Assembly: GCF_900091955.1 (NCBI RefSeq)
Contig: NZ_FMDF01000049.1
Coordinates: 1-64,000, forward strand
Origin: Streptomyces sp. Ncost-T10-10d
Lineage (GTDB): Bacteria; Actinomycetota; Actinomycetes; Streptomycetales; Streptomycetaceae
Length of the DNA: 64,000 nt
Reading direction: 5' to 3'
Shown here: piece after piece, positions 1 to 9,326 of the stretch
Layout: each line of letters begins with the position of its first letter
Numbering within the stretch: position 1 is the stretch's first letter
The notes under the pieces: model-generated
Databases searched by the model: none
Seen by the model: the letters and a program-made list of their open reading frames with translations, nothing else
Told to the model about the DNA's origin: nothing
Position numbers and translations under genes: made by a program

Positions 1-400
1 TGTGGCAGGCAGCCCGGCGAGGTTCGATGCAACAACCCGGTTCCTCCGGCCGCCAACCGCCGGGCGGCGCAGGGACGCCACGCGAGCACCGGCCCTGGCC
101 GGCCCCGCGGCAATGGCACAACCGATTCCTTGCGTGATTGCGCACGCGGTCAGCCGCCCGGGACGGGGCTGGAGTTTCAGCGGGCCGAAGTCGTCCCGGC
201 TGTGGACGACCCCTGGGCTCGCCATGTGGGGTATGCCCTGGGGTCGACGTTTGTGCAGCTGTTCCGGCCGTGGCCGCGGCCGTTGACGGGGATCCTTCCG
301 CTGATGGTTCACGGGTGATCCGACTCCGTTCACCTGCGCTGCCCAGGATTCGCCATGGGCATGTCGTACATCTTCACGGCGTGCCCTTCACCCTGCAGCG
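1..400. other. No convincing gene
   Basis: Several short overlapping reading frames exist here, including a 62-codon frame at 130-318, but none has a ribosome binding site, recognisable domain or consistent codon pattern that I would defend. The stretch probably holds the upstream region and promoter of the exported phosphoesterase that starts at 421. I could not pick out a clear promoter. Confidence 0.4.
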
Positions 401-420
401 ATCAGGAAGGACGGCTGCTG

Positions 421-3400
421 ATGCGGCCAGCAGAGCGGCGAACACGGCCGGGTGGCAGATCGGGTGGACGACGGCTCGCGGGGGTGGCTCTCACCGCGCT
501 GCTCCTCGTGAGCGGCAACCTGACGACGGCGTACGCCGATACCGGTGCGGAGCAGCACACACCAGGGCGGAGCGGGTCGGCGGTCGGCACGAGCCTGCCG
601 GTCCTCACCCCGGGCGACGGGGCGTATCTGGAGGGCACGGAGAAGGCCGCGGCGACGCCGACGCTCGCCGGTGACTCCGTGACGGGGCTCGCGGTCGACG
701 GGAAGGCGATCGACGCCGAGAGGACGGTCGGGGTGTCCCGGCTCGGCTTCGACGTCGGGTCGAACTCGACGGAGGCCCGCTACCACAACTACGTGCTCGT
801 CAACGGCGAGTACCGGGCCGACATCGGTGACCTCGTCAACGAGCGGGGCACGATCGAGATCCCGAACCAGCACCTGGTCAAGGGCGAGAACAAGATCGAG
901 ATCCTGGCCGGCAAGGTCGACAGCTCGTGCGGCACCAATTACGACGACTTCGTCCTGTCCGACATCAGCCTGGACCTGCTCGGCGAGGTCGCGGACGGCG
1001 AGGAGAACGAGTACACCTACTCCTTCGGCGACGGCAGCTGCGGTTCCAACACCTCGCTGCTGACGAAGGCCACACTCAGCTTCTTCGTACTGGGCGACCC
1101 GCAGGGCACCACCGGCCTCCAAGCCGACCTGGACACGACGAAGTTCGCCAACGGCGAGCACGCCCTCACCACCAGGACCGTCTCGGGCAAGACGGTCAAG
1201 AACACCGTGACGGTGAACAACGCCCCGGCGGGCGCCCCCCGGCTGCTGCCCAAGGACGGCACGCTGGTGAAGGGCCGGCAACCGGTTTTCGCCAACTTCC
1301 CGGCGGGCGCCGAGGGCGACGTCGAGTCGCTGACCGTGGACGGTGACACGCCCGTCACCGATCCGCACCTCGGCAACGGCGCGGCGACCTTCTCCTTCGA
1401 CGTCGGGTCGAACTCGATCGACGACCGGAACGACAACTACCTGCTCGTCAACGGCAAGCGCATCGACCTGGGCGGCACCTGGGTGAGTCAGCGGGTCGAC
1501 ATAGCGATCCCGGCGCGCCACCTGGTGCCCGGCGACAACACCATCACGGTCGTCACCGGCTCGTACAAGGAGAGCTGCGGCAACAACCGCGACGACTTCG
1601 ACATAGCGCGGCTCGCCCTCGCCCTCGACGGCGCGACCGTCACGGGCCAGGACATCGCGGACTCGTACGCCATGGGCGACGGCACCTGCGGCAACAGCGA
1701 CACCCGCCTGCGCGAGGTGGAACTCCACTACACGATCGACGCCCAGGCCGTCCGAGTTTCCGACACCCTCGGATTCGGCAACGCGACCCTCGGCTTCACC
1801 GTGGGCAGCAACTCGATCGAGGCCCGATACCGGAACCACATCCTGGTGAACGGTCAGAAGCACGTGCTGGACAGCGACTTCGTCAGCCAACACGTCGGCC
1901 TGACCTTCCCGAACGAGTGGCTGGTCCCCGGCTGGAACACGGTCGATTTCGTCGCCGGTACGTATCCGACCTCGTGCGGGGACAACCGCGACGACTTCGC
2001 CGTCTCCGACATCACCCTCACCCCGGCGAACGGCACCGCCACCGGCCGGATGCTCAAGGGCTCGTACAGCTTCGGCGACGGCAACTGCGGCGACAACGTC
2101 AATCCGCTGACCGAGGTCGACCTGGAGTTCTTCGTCGAGGGTCCGGCCCAGGGCCTCCGTGCCGATCTCGACACCACGAAGATCGACGACGGAAAGCACA
2201 CCCTGGCCGCGACATCGAAGACCGGCAGGACCGCGACCCGCGTCCTGGTCACCGACAACTCGGCGCCCCAGGTTTCTGCCAGCACCCCCGCCGCCGGCCG
2301 GCGGATCACCGCGTCGGTCGTCCTCGACGTCCGGCTGGGAGACCTCTCCGGCGTGGCGGACGGCCCCGATGTGAAGCTCGACGGGAAACCGATCCAGCTC
2401 GGCGCCCCCGTGGGCCCCGGTCTGTCCGCCGGCGAGCACACGCTGTCGGTGTCCGGCACCGACAGCGTCGGCAACAGAGGCACCCGCGAAGTGAAGTTCA
2501 CCTCCGCCGGTATCCCGGACACCCCCGCCGACCTCACCCCGAAGTCCGGTACGACCGACGCGGGCAGCAATGTCGAACTGTCGGCGAAGGTGGCCGAGCC
2601 CGACGGCGGCACGGTGAGCGCCACCTTCTCCGAGGCCGAGATCCTCACTCCCGACCAGGTGTACGTGGGAACGGCCACGTCCGTTCCCACGACGCTCAAG
2701 GTCAAGGGCGAGAAGAAGGTGAAGGCCGACGGCCTCGCACCCGCCGACGGCAGGACGCTCGACGCGCCGGCCGCCGAGGATGTCACGTACCAGCGGTTCG
2801 ACGTCCAGGTGAAGGGCCATGTCGACGCGCCGGTGCTGCGCTGGGAGGGCGTCCTCGACCCCGAGCGGCTCGCCGCGCTGCGCGTGTGGAACACCGGGAC
2901 GAAGCAATGGGATGTCCTGACCAGCGCCCGCGGCGCCGCCGACAGCGACACCGTCCTGACCGCCGTCGTCGACCGGAAATACGTCGACCGGCAGCAGGTC
3001 CACGTCATGGTGACTGGCGAGGACCCGTTCGCCGACGACATCGACGCCGGTGACCCGAACGGGTTCGCCGACCCCGACTCGTACGACTTCTCGATCGTCC
3101 ACTACACCGACACGCAGTACCTCTCCGAGGGTGCGGTGGAGCAGGAGACGCCCCAGGAGCGCGCGGTCTGGGAGAAGGCGTACGGAGACGTCTCGCGCTG
3201 GATCGCGGACAACAAGGACAAGCGCAAGATCGCGTACGTCGCCCATACCGGCGACATCATCGAGAGCAACATCCGCAAGCCCGCCGACGAAGCCACCCGG
3301 CGCCAGGTCACCGGCGAGCTGGAGGTGTCATCGAAGCAGCAGAGGATCCTGGACGACGCGGGCGTGCCGAACGGTGTGATCGCGGGCAACCACGACAACC

Positions 3401-4398
3401 AGTCCGGCACCGAGAACGGTCCGGACGCGATCTACAACCAGTACTACGGGCCCGAGCGCTACCAGGCGCTCTCGAAGGGCTGGGAGCACGCCGAGTACGG
3501 AGGCCCCTGGCGCCAGGGCGACAACCAGAACCACTACGACCTGTTCTCCGCCGGCGGCCTCGACTTCGTCGTGGTCGGCCTGTCCTACGGGGTGACGCGC
3601 GAGGAAGCCGAATGGGCCGACTCCGTCTTCAAACGCTACCCCGACCGCAACGGCATCCTGCTCTCGCACGACTACCTCGCCCCGAGCAGCAACCCCGACG
3701 GACGCGGCGCCCAGTTCTCCGCGCCGGACGGCTCGATGCTGTACAAGACGGTGGTCCAGGACAACCCCAACGTGTTCCTGATCCTCGCCGGTCATGAGCA
3801 CGGCGTCGGCACCAACGTGAAGCCGAGGATCGGCGAGGTCGGTCACGACGTCGTCGAGCTGCTCGCGGACTACCAGTTCTACACGGTGTCCGCGGACCGG
3901 CTCGGGCTCACCGAGATCGGCGGCTACCGGCCCGACGACCAGCTGCAGTTCGGCGCGAGCTTCTTCCGCATGCTCCAGTTCGACGTCGACCGGTCCGAGC
4001 TGACCGTGGACACCTACTCCCCGCTGCTCGACGAGTTCGGCGCCACCGAGTACGACACGAACCACCGTTACGACGGCACCGAGGACAACATGGTCCTCCC
4101 GATCGACCTCAGTACCCGCAAGACGACCTTCAAGACCGATTCGCTGGCGCTCTACAACCCTGTGAGCGTCATCGGGAAGACCGAGGCCGGCTCCGGTGAG
4201 GTCGCCTCGGTGACCTGGAAGGGACTCAAGCCCGGTACGACCCACGCGTGGTTCGTCACGGCACGCTCCACCGGCGGCGGCGTGACCGCCTCCGCGCCGA
4301 GCGCCTTCGTGACCAAGGACGCCCACGGCCGGCCCGGCACCTGGGGACCGGACGTGCCCGCCTACCCGTGGTTCACGTCGTCCGCCGACCGGCGGTGA
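421..4398 (+). CDS. Exported metallophosphoesterase with three N-terminal repeats
   Basis: Predicted secreted calcineurin-like phosphoesterase, 1325 aa. The start at 421 is chosen because AGGAAGGA lies nine bases upstream and the protein then begins with a classic signal peptide (Arg-rich start, hydrophobic core, cleavage near AYA-DTG); an in-frame ATG at 355 would bury this. Three copies of a repeat beginning F-D/T-VGSNS and containing SCG-N, DDF and GDG-CG blocks start near residues 110, 326 and 459. An Ig-like region follows. The catalytic domain shows the metal-binding series DTQ (about 893), GD (944), GNHD (988), SHD (1081) and GHEH (1124). The C-terminus looks like a fibronectin-type segment. 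Substrate is unknown. A hairpin terminator follows immediately, so it is probably monocistronic. Confidence 0.85.
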   Translation: MRPAERRTRPGGRSGGRRLAGVALTALLLVSGNLTTAYADTGAEQHTPGRSGSAVGTSLPVLTPGDGAYLEGTEKAAATPTLAGDSVTGLAVDGKAIDAERTVGVSRLGFDVGSNSTEARYHNYVLVNGEYRADIGDLVNERGTIEIPNQHLVKGENKIEILAGKVDSSCGTNYDDFVLSDISLDLLGEVADGEENEYTYSFGDGSCGSNTSLLTKATLSFFVLGDPQGTTGLQADLDTTKFANGEHALTTRTVSGKTVKNTVTVNNAPAGAPRLLPKDGTLVKGRQPVFANFPAGAEGDVESLTVDGDTPVTDPHLGNGAATFSFDVGSNSIDDRNDNYLLVNGKRIDLGGTWVSQRVDIAIPARHLVPGDNTITVVTGSYKESCGNNRDDFDIARLALALDGATVTGQDIADSYAMGDGTCGNSDTRLREVELHYTIDAQAVRVSDTLGFGNATLGFTVGSNSIEARYRNHILVNGQKHVLDSDFVSQHVGLTFPNEWLVPGWNTVDFVAGTYPTSCGDNRDDFAVSDITLTPANGTATGRMLKGSYSFGDGNCGDNVNPLTEVDLEFFVEGPAQGLRADLDTTKIDDGKHTLAATSKTGRTATRVLVTDNSAPQVSASTPAAGRRITASVVLDVRLGDLSGVADGPDVKLDGKPIQLGAPVGPGLSAGEHTLSVSGTDSVGNRGTREVKFTSAGIPDTPADLTPKSGTTDAGSNVELSAKVAEPDGGTVSATFSEAEILTPDQVYVGTATSVPTTLKVKGEKKVKADGLAPADGRTLDAPAAEDVTYQRFDVQVKGHVDAPVLRWEGVLDPERLAALRVWNTGTKQWDVLTSARGAADSDTVLTAVVDRKYVDRQQVHVMVTGEDPFADDIDAGDPNGFADPDSYDFSIVHYTDTQYLSEGAVEQETPQERAVWEKAYGDVSRWIADNKDKRKIAYVAHTGDIIESNIRKPADEATRRQVTGELEVSSKQQRILDDAGVPNGVIAGNHDNQSGTENGPDAIYNQYYGPERYQALSKGWEHAEYGGPWRQGDNQNHYDLFSAGGLDFVVVGLSYGVTREEAEWADSVFKRYPDRNGILLSHDYLAPSSNPDGRGAQFSAPDGSMLYKTVVQDNPNVFLILAGHEHGVGTNVKPRIGEVGHDVVELLADYQFYTVSADRLGLTEIGGYRPDDQLQFGASFFRMLQFDVDRSELTVDTYSPLLDEFGATEYDTNHRYDGTEDNMVLPIDLSTRKTTFKTDSLALYNPVSVIGKTEAGSGEVASVTWKGLKPGTTHAWFVTARSTGGGVTASAPSAFVTKDAHGRPGTWGPDVPAYPWFTSSADRR

Positions 4399-4436
4399 CC
4401 GGATGACCCGCCGGTAGCACCTGTCCGGCACCCACG

Positions 4437-4473
4437 CCCGCCGTCCTGGACCCGAGCGGTCCGGGACGGCGGG
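4437..4473 (+). terminator. Hairpin terminator after the metallophosphoesterase
   Basis: A 16-bp stem (4437-4452 paired with 4458-4473, one G-T type mismatch) with a five-base loop lies 38 bases after the stop codon. Strong GC stems without a U-tract are typical of Streptomyces terminators. Confidence 0.7.
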
Positions 4474-4515
4474 CCCACCACTGCCCGGCCCTTGACAACG
4501 AGAACCGAGACATCC

Positions 4516-5712
4516 ATGCGCCCTGCCCCCTTGCCCCTGCCGGCGCCCCTGCCCTCCTCCTGGCTGTCCCGGCTCCGACGGCGCCGGCTGCCCGCCGCAC
4601 TCCTCACCACCGTCGCGGCCCTGGTGACCGTGCTCGCCGCCGGCCTCGCCCACCCGGCCCCCGCCGCCGCGCACGACGCGACCTCGACCGCGTACGTCGA
4701 GGTGGAGGGCGCCGGAGCCCGCGTCGAGGCGACCCTCGACCTCGAATACGACCTGCTCATGAAGTCGGCCTGGCTGTACGCCGAGGCGTACGAGGCGAAG
4801 GGCCGCGTGGAGCAGCTGCGCCAGCTCGACACCCATGCCGAAGCGGTGACCGCGTACGTCACCGGACGCTTCGCCGTCACCCGTGACGGCACCTCCTGCA
4901 CGCCCCGCCGCGTCGGCGACGCGGACATCCGCACCCGCGGCACCCGGCCGTTCGCCGTCCTCACCCTGGCGTACGACTGCACGGGCGGTGCCGACGGCAC
5001 CTACACCATCTCCAGCGCCCTGTTCCCCGACGCGGAGAGCTTCGTCCACAGCACGGAGACGATCGTCCACTACGACATCGACGGGCAGCGGGGCTCCCAG
5101 GTGCTGTCCGCCGCCGAGCCCGCCCTGGAAACCGGCGGACACCACGAGTCGCACCAGATCGTGGAGTTCTTCCTGCTCGGCACCGAACACCTGCTGTTCG
5201 GCCTGGACCACATCCTCTTCCTGCTGTCGCTGCTCATCGGCGCCCGCGGCCTGCGCGACATCGTCCTCACGGCGACCGCCTTCACGGCCGCGCACAGCGT
5301 CACGTTCCTGCTGGCGGCCACGGGCGTGGTGAACGTGCCGGGATCGATCGTGGAGCCGGTCATCGCGGCCTCCATCGCCGTCGTGGCGCTCGCGGGCGTC
5401 GTCCTTCGCGACCGGGAGGGGAGCGGACGCCGGCGGCTGCCGGCCGTCTTCCTGTTCGGCCTCGTCCACGGTCTGGGCTTCGCGGGCGCGCTCGGCATCG
5501 ATGAGAGCTGGTCCTGGGAGCTGCTGCTGTCGCTGCTGAGCTTCAACGTCGGCATCGAGGCGGTGCAGTTGGGCATCATCGCCGCAGTGTTCCCGCTGTT
5601 GGTCCTCCTTCGCCGGACCCCCGCACACCGCTGGGCCCTGCCCGCGATGACCGCGCCCATCGTGATCGTCAGCCTGTACTGGTTCTGGGACCGGGTAGCA
5701 GTCGCGGCGTGA
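4516..5712 (+). CDS. HupE/UreJ-like membrane protein
   Basis: 398 aa from the ATG at 4516; a TTG at 4492 is possible but would only lengthen the signal peptide. Layout: an Arg-rich signal peptide ending around AAAHDATS, an extracytoplasmic domain of about 190 residues with a likely Cys pair, then a C-terminal block of about six membrane segments beginning near HHESHQIVEFFLLGTEHLLF. That block, with its GLDHILFLLSLLIG and FGLVHGLGFAGAL motifs, is characteristic of the HupE/UreJ_2 family, whose founding members are nickel or cobalt permease-like hydrogenase/urease accessories. The transported or bound species here is unknown. It is separated from the preceding gene by a terminator and has no hydrogenase or urease neighbours. 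Confidence 0.75.
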   Translation: MRPAPLPLPAPLPSSWLSRLRRRRLPAALLTTVAALVTVLAAGLAHPAPAAAHDATSTAYVEVEGAGARVEATLDLEYDLLMKSAWLYAEAYEAKGRVEQLRQLDTHAEAVTAYVTGRFAVTRDGTSCTPRRVGDADIRTRGTRPFAVLTLAYDCTGGADGTYTISSALFPDAESFVHSTETIVHYDIDGQRGSQVLSAAEPALETGGHHESHQIVEFFLLGTEHLLFGLDHILFLLSLLIGARGLRDIVLTATAFTAAHSVTFLLAATGVVNVPGSIVEPVIAASIAVVALAGVVLRDREGSGRRRLPAVFLFGLVHGLGFAGALGIDESWSWELLLSLLSFNVGIEAVQLGIIAAVFPLLVLLRRTPAHRWALPAMTAPIVIVSLYWFWDRVAVAA

Positions 5713-5978
5713 GCCGAGTGTATTGATCAGGAGCGTTGTCGAAACCGGTGGCCCTTGAACATGGTCAAGGCTCCCGATGCGGTGGAGTTGTCCAGGAGCA
5801 CACCGCACGGAGGCCTTCGTGTCCCACCGCTTTTCCCGCGCGACCGTTCACGGCAGACGGCATCCGTTGACCGCGTGGGTTCAGGCCGGCCCGTTTCGAA
5901 CTCGCCGACCGCGACCGCCTGCTCGATACGGACCCGGACATCGAAGTGATCGAATCGCCAAAGGCTCGCATCCGCCGG
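5713..5978. other. Convergent intergenic gap, nothing recognised
   Basis: The gap lies between the HupE-like gene and the minus-strand ABC operon. A 64-codon plus-strand frame at 5755-5949 has no ribosome binding site or recognisable protein. I see no clear terminator hairpin. Confidence 0.4.
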
Positions 5979-6743
5979 TCAAGCGGGCAGTCGCGGCACG
6001 CTCTCGACGAGGCGACGCGTGTACGGGTGCGCGGGAGCGCCCAGTACCTGTGCGGTCTCGCCCTGTTCGACGATGTGGCCGCTCTCCAGGACGGCGGTGC
6101 GTTCGCACAGCGAGGCGACCACCGACAGGTCGTGGGAGACCATGACGAGAGTCAGGCCCTGCTCCTGCTTCAACTCGTTGAGCAGGTCGACCACCTTGAC
6201 ACGAGTGGTGACATCGAGTGCGCTGACGGGCTCGTCGGCGAGCAGCACTCGCGGGTCGCACACGGTCGCGCGGGCTATCGCGATGCGCTGGCGCTGGCCG
6301 CCGGAGAACTCGTGCGGATAGCGCTCAGCGGCGTCGGCCGGGAGTCCGACCCTCTCCAGGGCGTCGGCCACCTTGGGCCCGGCCGTGCTCCTGCTGTCGA
6401 TGCCGAGGGAGCGCAGCGGCTCGGACACGATGCTGCCGACGCGCTGACGCGGGTCCAGGGACGAGTACGGGTCCTGGAAGACACACTGCACACTGCGCCT
6501 GAAACGCCGCATCTGCTCACTGCTGCGCGGTTTCAGCTCCTCGCCGTCGAACCGGACGGTGCCGGTGGTAGCCCGGGCGAGCCCGAGCAGCAGCCGCAGC
6601 AGAGTCGTCTTGCCCGCGCCGGATTCGCCCACGAGGGCGAGGCTCTGCCCGGTCTCGACGGTGAGGGAGATGTCCTCGACGACGGGCGCGGCGTGTCCTC
6701 GGTAGCTGAAGGAGGCTTCGTTCAGCTCCAGTACGGGCGTCAT
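5979..6743 (-). CDS. Peptide ABC transporter ATPase (OppF/DppF type)
   Basis: 254-aa ATP-binding subunit, last gene of the peptide transporter operon. Walker A GESGAGKT is at residues 39-46, the signature FSGGQRQRIAIARA follows, then Walker B VLLADEP, D-loop SALD and the H-loop in VSHD. The C-terminal GAPAHPYTRRL is the usual oligopeptide-type ending (HPYTR). The start overlaps the stop of the upstream ATPase by four bases (ATGA), so the two are translationally coupled. Together with the OppD-type subunit it should form the heterodimeric motor for the two permeases. Confidence 0.9.
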   Translation of the reverse strand: MTPVLELNEASFSYRGHAAPVVEDISLTVETGQSLALVGESGAGKTTLLRLLLGLARATTGTVRFDGEELKPRSSEQMRRFRRSVQCVFQDPYSSLDPRQRVGSIVSEPLRSLGIDSRSTAGPKVADALERVGLPADAAERYPHEFSGGQRQRIAIARATVCDPRVLLADEPVSALDVTTRVKVVDLLNELKQEQGLTLVMVSHDLSVVASLCERTAVLESGHIVEQGETAQVLGAPAHPYTRRLVESVPRLPA

Positions 6744-7540
6744 CGCGTGCTCCTCAGGTCCAGAGCTGATTCCAGCTGCCGCGCGCTTTCCACCAGCGCC
6801 TTGGTGTATTGCTCACGCGGGGTGCGCACGATCTCGCGGACGTCGCCCTCCTCGACGGCGCGGCCGTCCTTCATGACCAGAACGCGATCGGTGACCTTCG
6901 CGACGACCGCGAGGTCGTGGCTGACGAAGAGGACGGCCATGTCCCGTTCCCGCACGAGGGTGTCGAGCAGGTCGAGCATGTCGGACTGCACGGTGACGTC
7001 GAGGGCGGTGGTCGGCTCGTCCGCGATGAGCAGCTTCGGGTCGCAGGCCAGTGCCATGGCGAGTGCGACGCGCTGGCGCTGGCCGCCGGAGATTTCGTGC
7101 GGGAAGGCGCGGGCGATGCGGTCGGGCTCGGGTAGCTGCACCTGCTCCAGAGCTGCTGCGACAGCCCGCTTCAGTCCGGCGCCCTTCAGCCCTTGCCTTC
7201 TGCTCAGCGGTTCGGCGATCTGCCTGCCGACGCGCATCAGCGGGTCGAGCGCGGTGAGCGGCTCCTGGAAGACGATGGCGGCGTCCCGGCCGCGCACTCC
7301 CGTGAGCTGTTTCTCGCTCGCGCCCACGATCTGGGTGCCGGCGAGCTCGGCGCTGCCGGTGACCGTCATCCCGTCGGGCAGCAGGCCGAGCACGGCGAGG
7401 GTGGTCAGCGACTTCCCCGAGCCCGACTCTCCGATGAGGCCCAGGCGTTCGCCGGGGGCCATGGTCAGCGAGAGGCGGTCGACGAGGATGCGCCCGTCAG
7501 CCGTACGGATCGTGAGGTCGCGTACGTCGAGAATGTTCAT
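6740..7540 (-). CDS. Peptide ABC transporter ATPase (OppD/DppD type)
   Basis: 266 aa from the ATG at 7540. Contains Walker A GESGSGKS at residues 37-44, signature ISGGQRQRVALAMA, Walker B LLIADEP, and the H-loop VSHD. Frames extending further upstream are read-through of the preceding permease region; the true start overlaps that permease's stop by four bases. It is shorter than many OppD proteins, which often carry an Fe-S-binding C-terminal extension; no such Cys cluster is visible here. Confidence 0.9.
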   Translation of the reverse strand: MNILDVRDLTIRTADGRILVDRLSLTMAPGERLGLIGESGSGKSLTTLAVLGLLPDGMTVTGSAELAGTQIVGASEKQLTGVRGRDAAIVFQEPLTALDPLMRVGRQIAEPLSRRQGLKGAGLKRAVAAALEQVQLPEPDRIARAFPHEISGGQRQRVALAMALACDPKLLIADEPTTALDVTVQSDMLDLLDTLVRERDMAVLFVSHDLAVVAKVTDRVLVMKDGRAVEEGDVREIVRTPREQYTKALVESARQLESALDLRSTR

Positions 7541-8364
7541 GCGCGCCTCCGCCGGGCCGCGGGGTCGAGGGTGTCGCGCAGTCCGTCGGCGATGAGGTTC
7601 ACGCCGATGACGAGCAGGACGAGAAGTATGCCGGGGGCCAGCGCCCCTGCCGGGGCCGTCGTGAAGGTGACCTGCGCCTCCTGGAGCATGCGGCCCCACG
7701 AGGCGTTGGGCGGCGGCGCTCCCAGACCCAGATAGGACAGGCCGGCCTCGGCCAGCACCGCGAGCCCGAACTGGAGGGCCAGGTTCACCACGAGCGTCGG
7801 CCAGATGTTGGGCAGTACGTGCCCGGCCACGATCCGCGGCCACGACGTGCCCGAGGTGCGCGCGGCCGTGATGTAGTCCTGTGCCAGGACCCGCTTGACC
7901 AGGATCCGCACCAGCCGTGCCACGACCGCGCTCTGCGCGAGGCCGATCGCCAGCACGGCGGACCCCAGCGTGGCCGAGCGGGCGGCGACGATGAGCATGG
8001 CCAGCAGCAGCGTCGGGAAAGCGATCAGGATGTCGAGGAACGCGGAAAGCGTGTCGTCGAGCCATCCCTGCGCGAACGCGGCCAGCACACCCAGCGTGCC
8101 ACCGAGGGCGGCCGCGATGAGGACCGATCCCAGGCCCGCCTCGAAGGCGATACGGGAGCCGGTCATCAGCTGGGTGAAGAGATCGCGGCCGAGCTTGTCG
8201 GTGCCGAGGAGGTGGCCCGCACCGGGGCCCGTGAGCCGTCCGCCGGACGTGTCGTCGGCGGTGTACGGGAGCCAGAAGAGCGAGACCAGCGCAAGCACGG
8301 CGATCAGGCCGGCCAGGACGCATCCGACGGTCAACGTGTACGAGCGCTTCGGCGACTGCTTCAT
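7537..8364 (-). CDS. Peptide ABC transporter permease (OppC/DppC type)
   Basis: 275-aa inner-membrane permease. An N-terminal membrane segment is followed by GHLLGTDKLGRDLFTQLMTG, the classic OppC N-terminal motif (GTDxLGRD), and then about five further membrane helices. The EAA-type loop is visible as YITAARTSGTSWPRIVAGHV. The C-terminal half contains LSYLGLGAPPPNASWGRML, typical of the family. It overlaps its neighbours on both sides by four bases and pairs with the OppB-type permease upstream. Confidence 0.9.
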   Translation of the reverse strand: MKQSPKRSYTLTVGCVLAGLIAVLALVSLFWLPYTADDTSGGRLTGPGAGHLLGTDKLGRDLFTQLMTGSRIAFEAGLGSVLIAAALGGTLGVLAAFAQGWLDDTLSAFLDILIAFPTLLLAMLIVAARSATLGSAVLAIGLAQSAVVARLVRILVKRVLAQDYITAARTSGTSWPRIVAGHVLPNIWPTLVVNLALQFGLAVLAEAGLSYLGLGAPPPNASWGRMLQEAQVTFTTAPAGALAPGILLVLLVIGVNLIADGLRDTLDPAARRRRA

Positions 8365-9326
8365 CGGGCACCTCCCGAGAGCCTGCCGCGCAGCCGCGGA
8401 TCGATGATCCGCTGTGCGAAGTCGGCGGTGAAGCCGATGATCAGCACCGCGAGCGTGGAGACGAACAGCACGCCCTGGATCACCGGATAGTCGTGCTGCG
8501 CGATGCCGGTCGCGAGCAGCGAGCCGAGACCCGGCAGCGCATACACGGACTCCACGACGACCGCGCCCAGCAGCGTGGACGCCAGTTCGATGCCGAGGAT
8601 CGAGATCACCGGCACGGAGGCGTTGCGCAGCCCGTGCCGCCACATGGCCTGTCCGAACGATGAGCCCATGGCTCGCGCGGTGCGCAGGTAGTCGCTGCCC
8701 AGTACGTCGAGTGCGGCCGACCTGACGTAGCGGATCAGCGAGGCGCTCATCACGAGCGCGATGGTGATGACGGGCAGGGCGAGTGAGCGGATCGCCTCCG
8801 CCGGCTGTGACCAGCCGTCCTGGGGGAAGCCGCCCGCGGGAAGCCAGCCGGCGTTCAGGGCGAAGACGGCTATGAGGATCATGCCGAGCCAGAACACGGG
8901 TACGGCGATGCCCAGTTGGGACACTCCGTTGAGCAGCGCGCCGTACCAGGTCCGGCGCCGGTGCGCGGCCACGAAGCCGACCGGAACGGCGATGAGCACT
9001 GCCAGGACGAACGCGGCCAGGGTGAGCGGGATGGTGACGTTCAGCCGAGAGGCGATCTCGGGCCCGACCGGCAGCGAGCTCACGAACGACGTACCGAGGT
9101 CCCCACTCGCCAACTGCCCGATCCAGTGGATGAACTGCTCCGGCAGCGGCTTGTCGGAGCCGATGGAGTGCCGGGCCGCCGCGATCTGCTCGGGGCTGGC
9201 GCCCACCGAGGTGAGCGCGTTGGCGGGGTCGCCCGGCAGCATCCGCAGCAGGGCGAACAGGACCACGCTCGCGAGCGCCAGCGAAACCAACAGGAAGGCG
9301 AGACGGCGCAGGAGATACCGGCCCAT
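8361..9326 (-). CDS. Peptide ABC transporter permease (OppB/DppB type)
   Basis: 321-aa permease beginning MGRYLLRRL. Typical OppB features are an N-terminal helix, a periplasmic loop with LPGDPANAL, and the family motif GDLGTSFVSSLPVGPEI. The EAA loop YLRTARAMGSSFGQAMWRHG and the near-C-terminal HDYPVIQGVLF stretch are also present. Its ATG overlaps the stop of the solute-binding protein gene by one base (TGATG). Confidence 0.9.
   Translation of the reverse strand: MGRYLLRRLAFLLVSLALASVVLFALLRMLPGDPANALTSVGASPEQIAAARHSIGSDKPLPEQFIHWIGQLASGDLGTSFVSSLPVGPEIASRLNVTIPLTLAAFVLAVLIAVPVGFVAAHRRRTWYGALLNGVSQLGIAVPVFWLGMILIAVFALNAGWLPAGGFPQDGWSQPAEAIRSLALPVITIALVMSASLIRYVRSAALDVLGSDYLRTARAMGSSFGQAMWRHGLRNASVPVISILGIELASTLLGAVVVESVYALPGLGSLLATGIAQHDYPVIQGVLFVSTLAVLIIGFTADFAQRIIDPRLRGRLSGGAR

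Noticed and set aside
388..3246. Very long open frame (about 950 codons) on the minus strand opposite the metallophosphoesterase
   Set aside because: Shadow of the GC-rich coding strand: no ribosome binding site, no domains, low-complexity Arg/Val/Gly composition. Similar antisense frames opposite the steroid genes (for example 30706-32988, 43466-45991, 48070-50943) were dropped for the same reason.
5755..5949. 64-codon frame downstream of the HupE-like gene
   Set aside because: No ribosome binding site and atypical composition; no recognisable protein.
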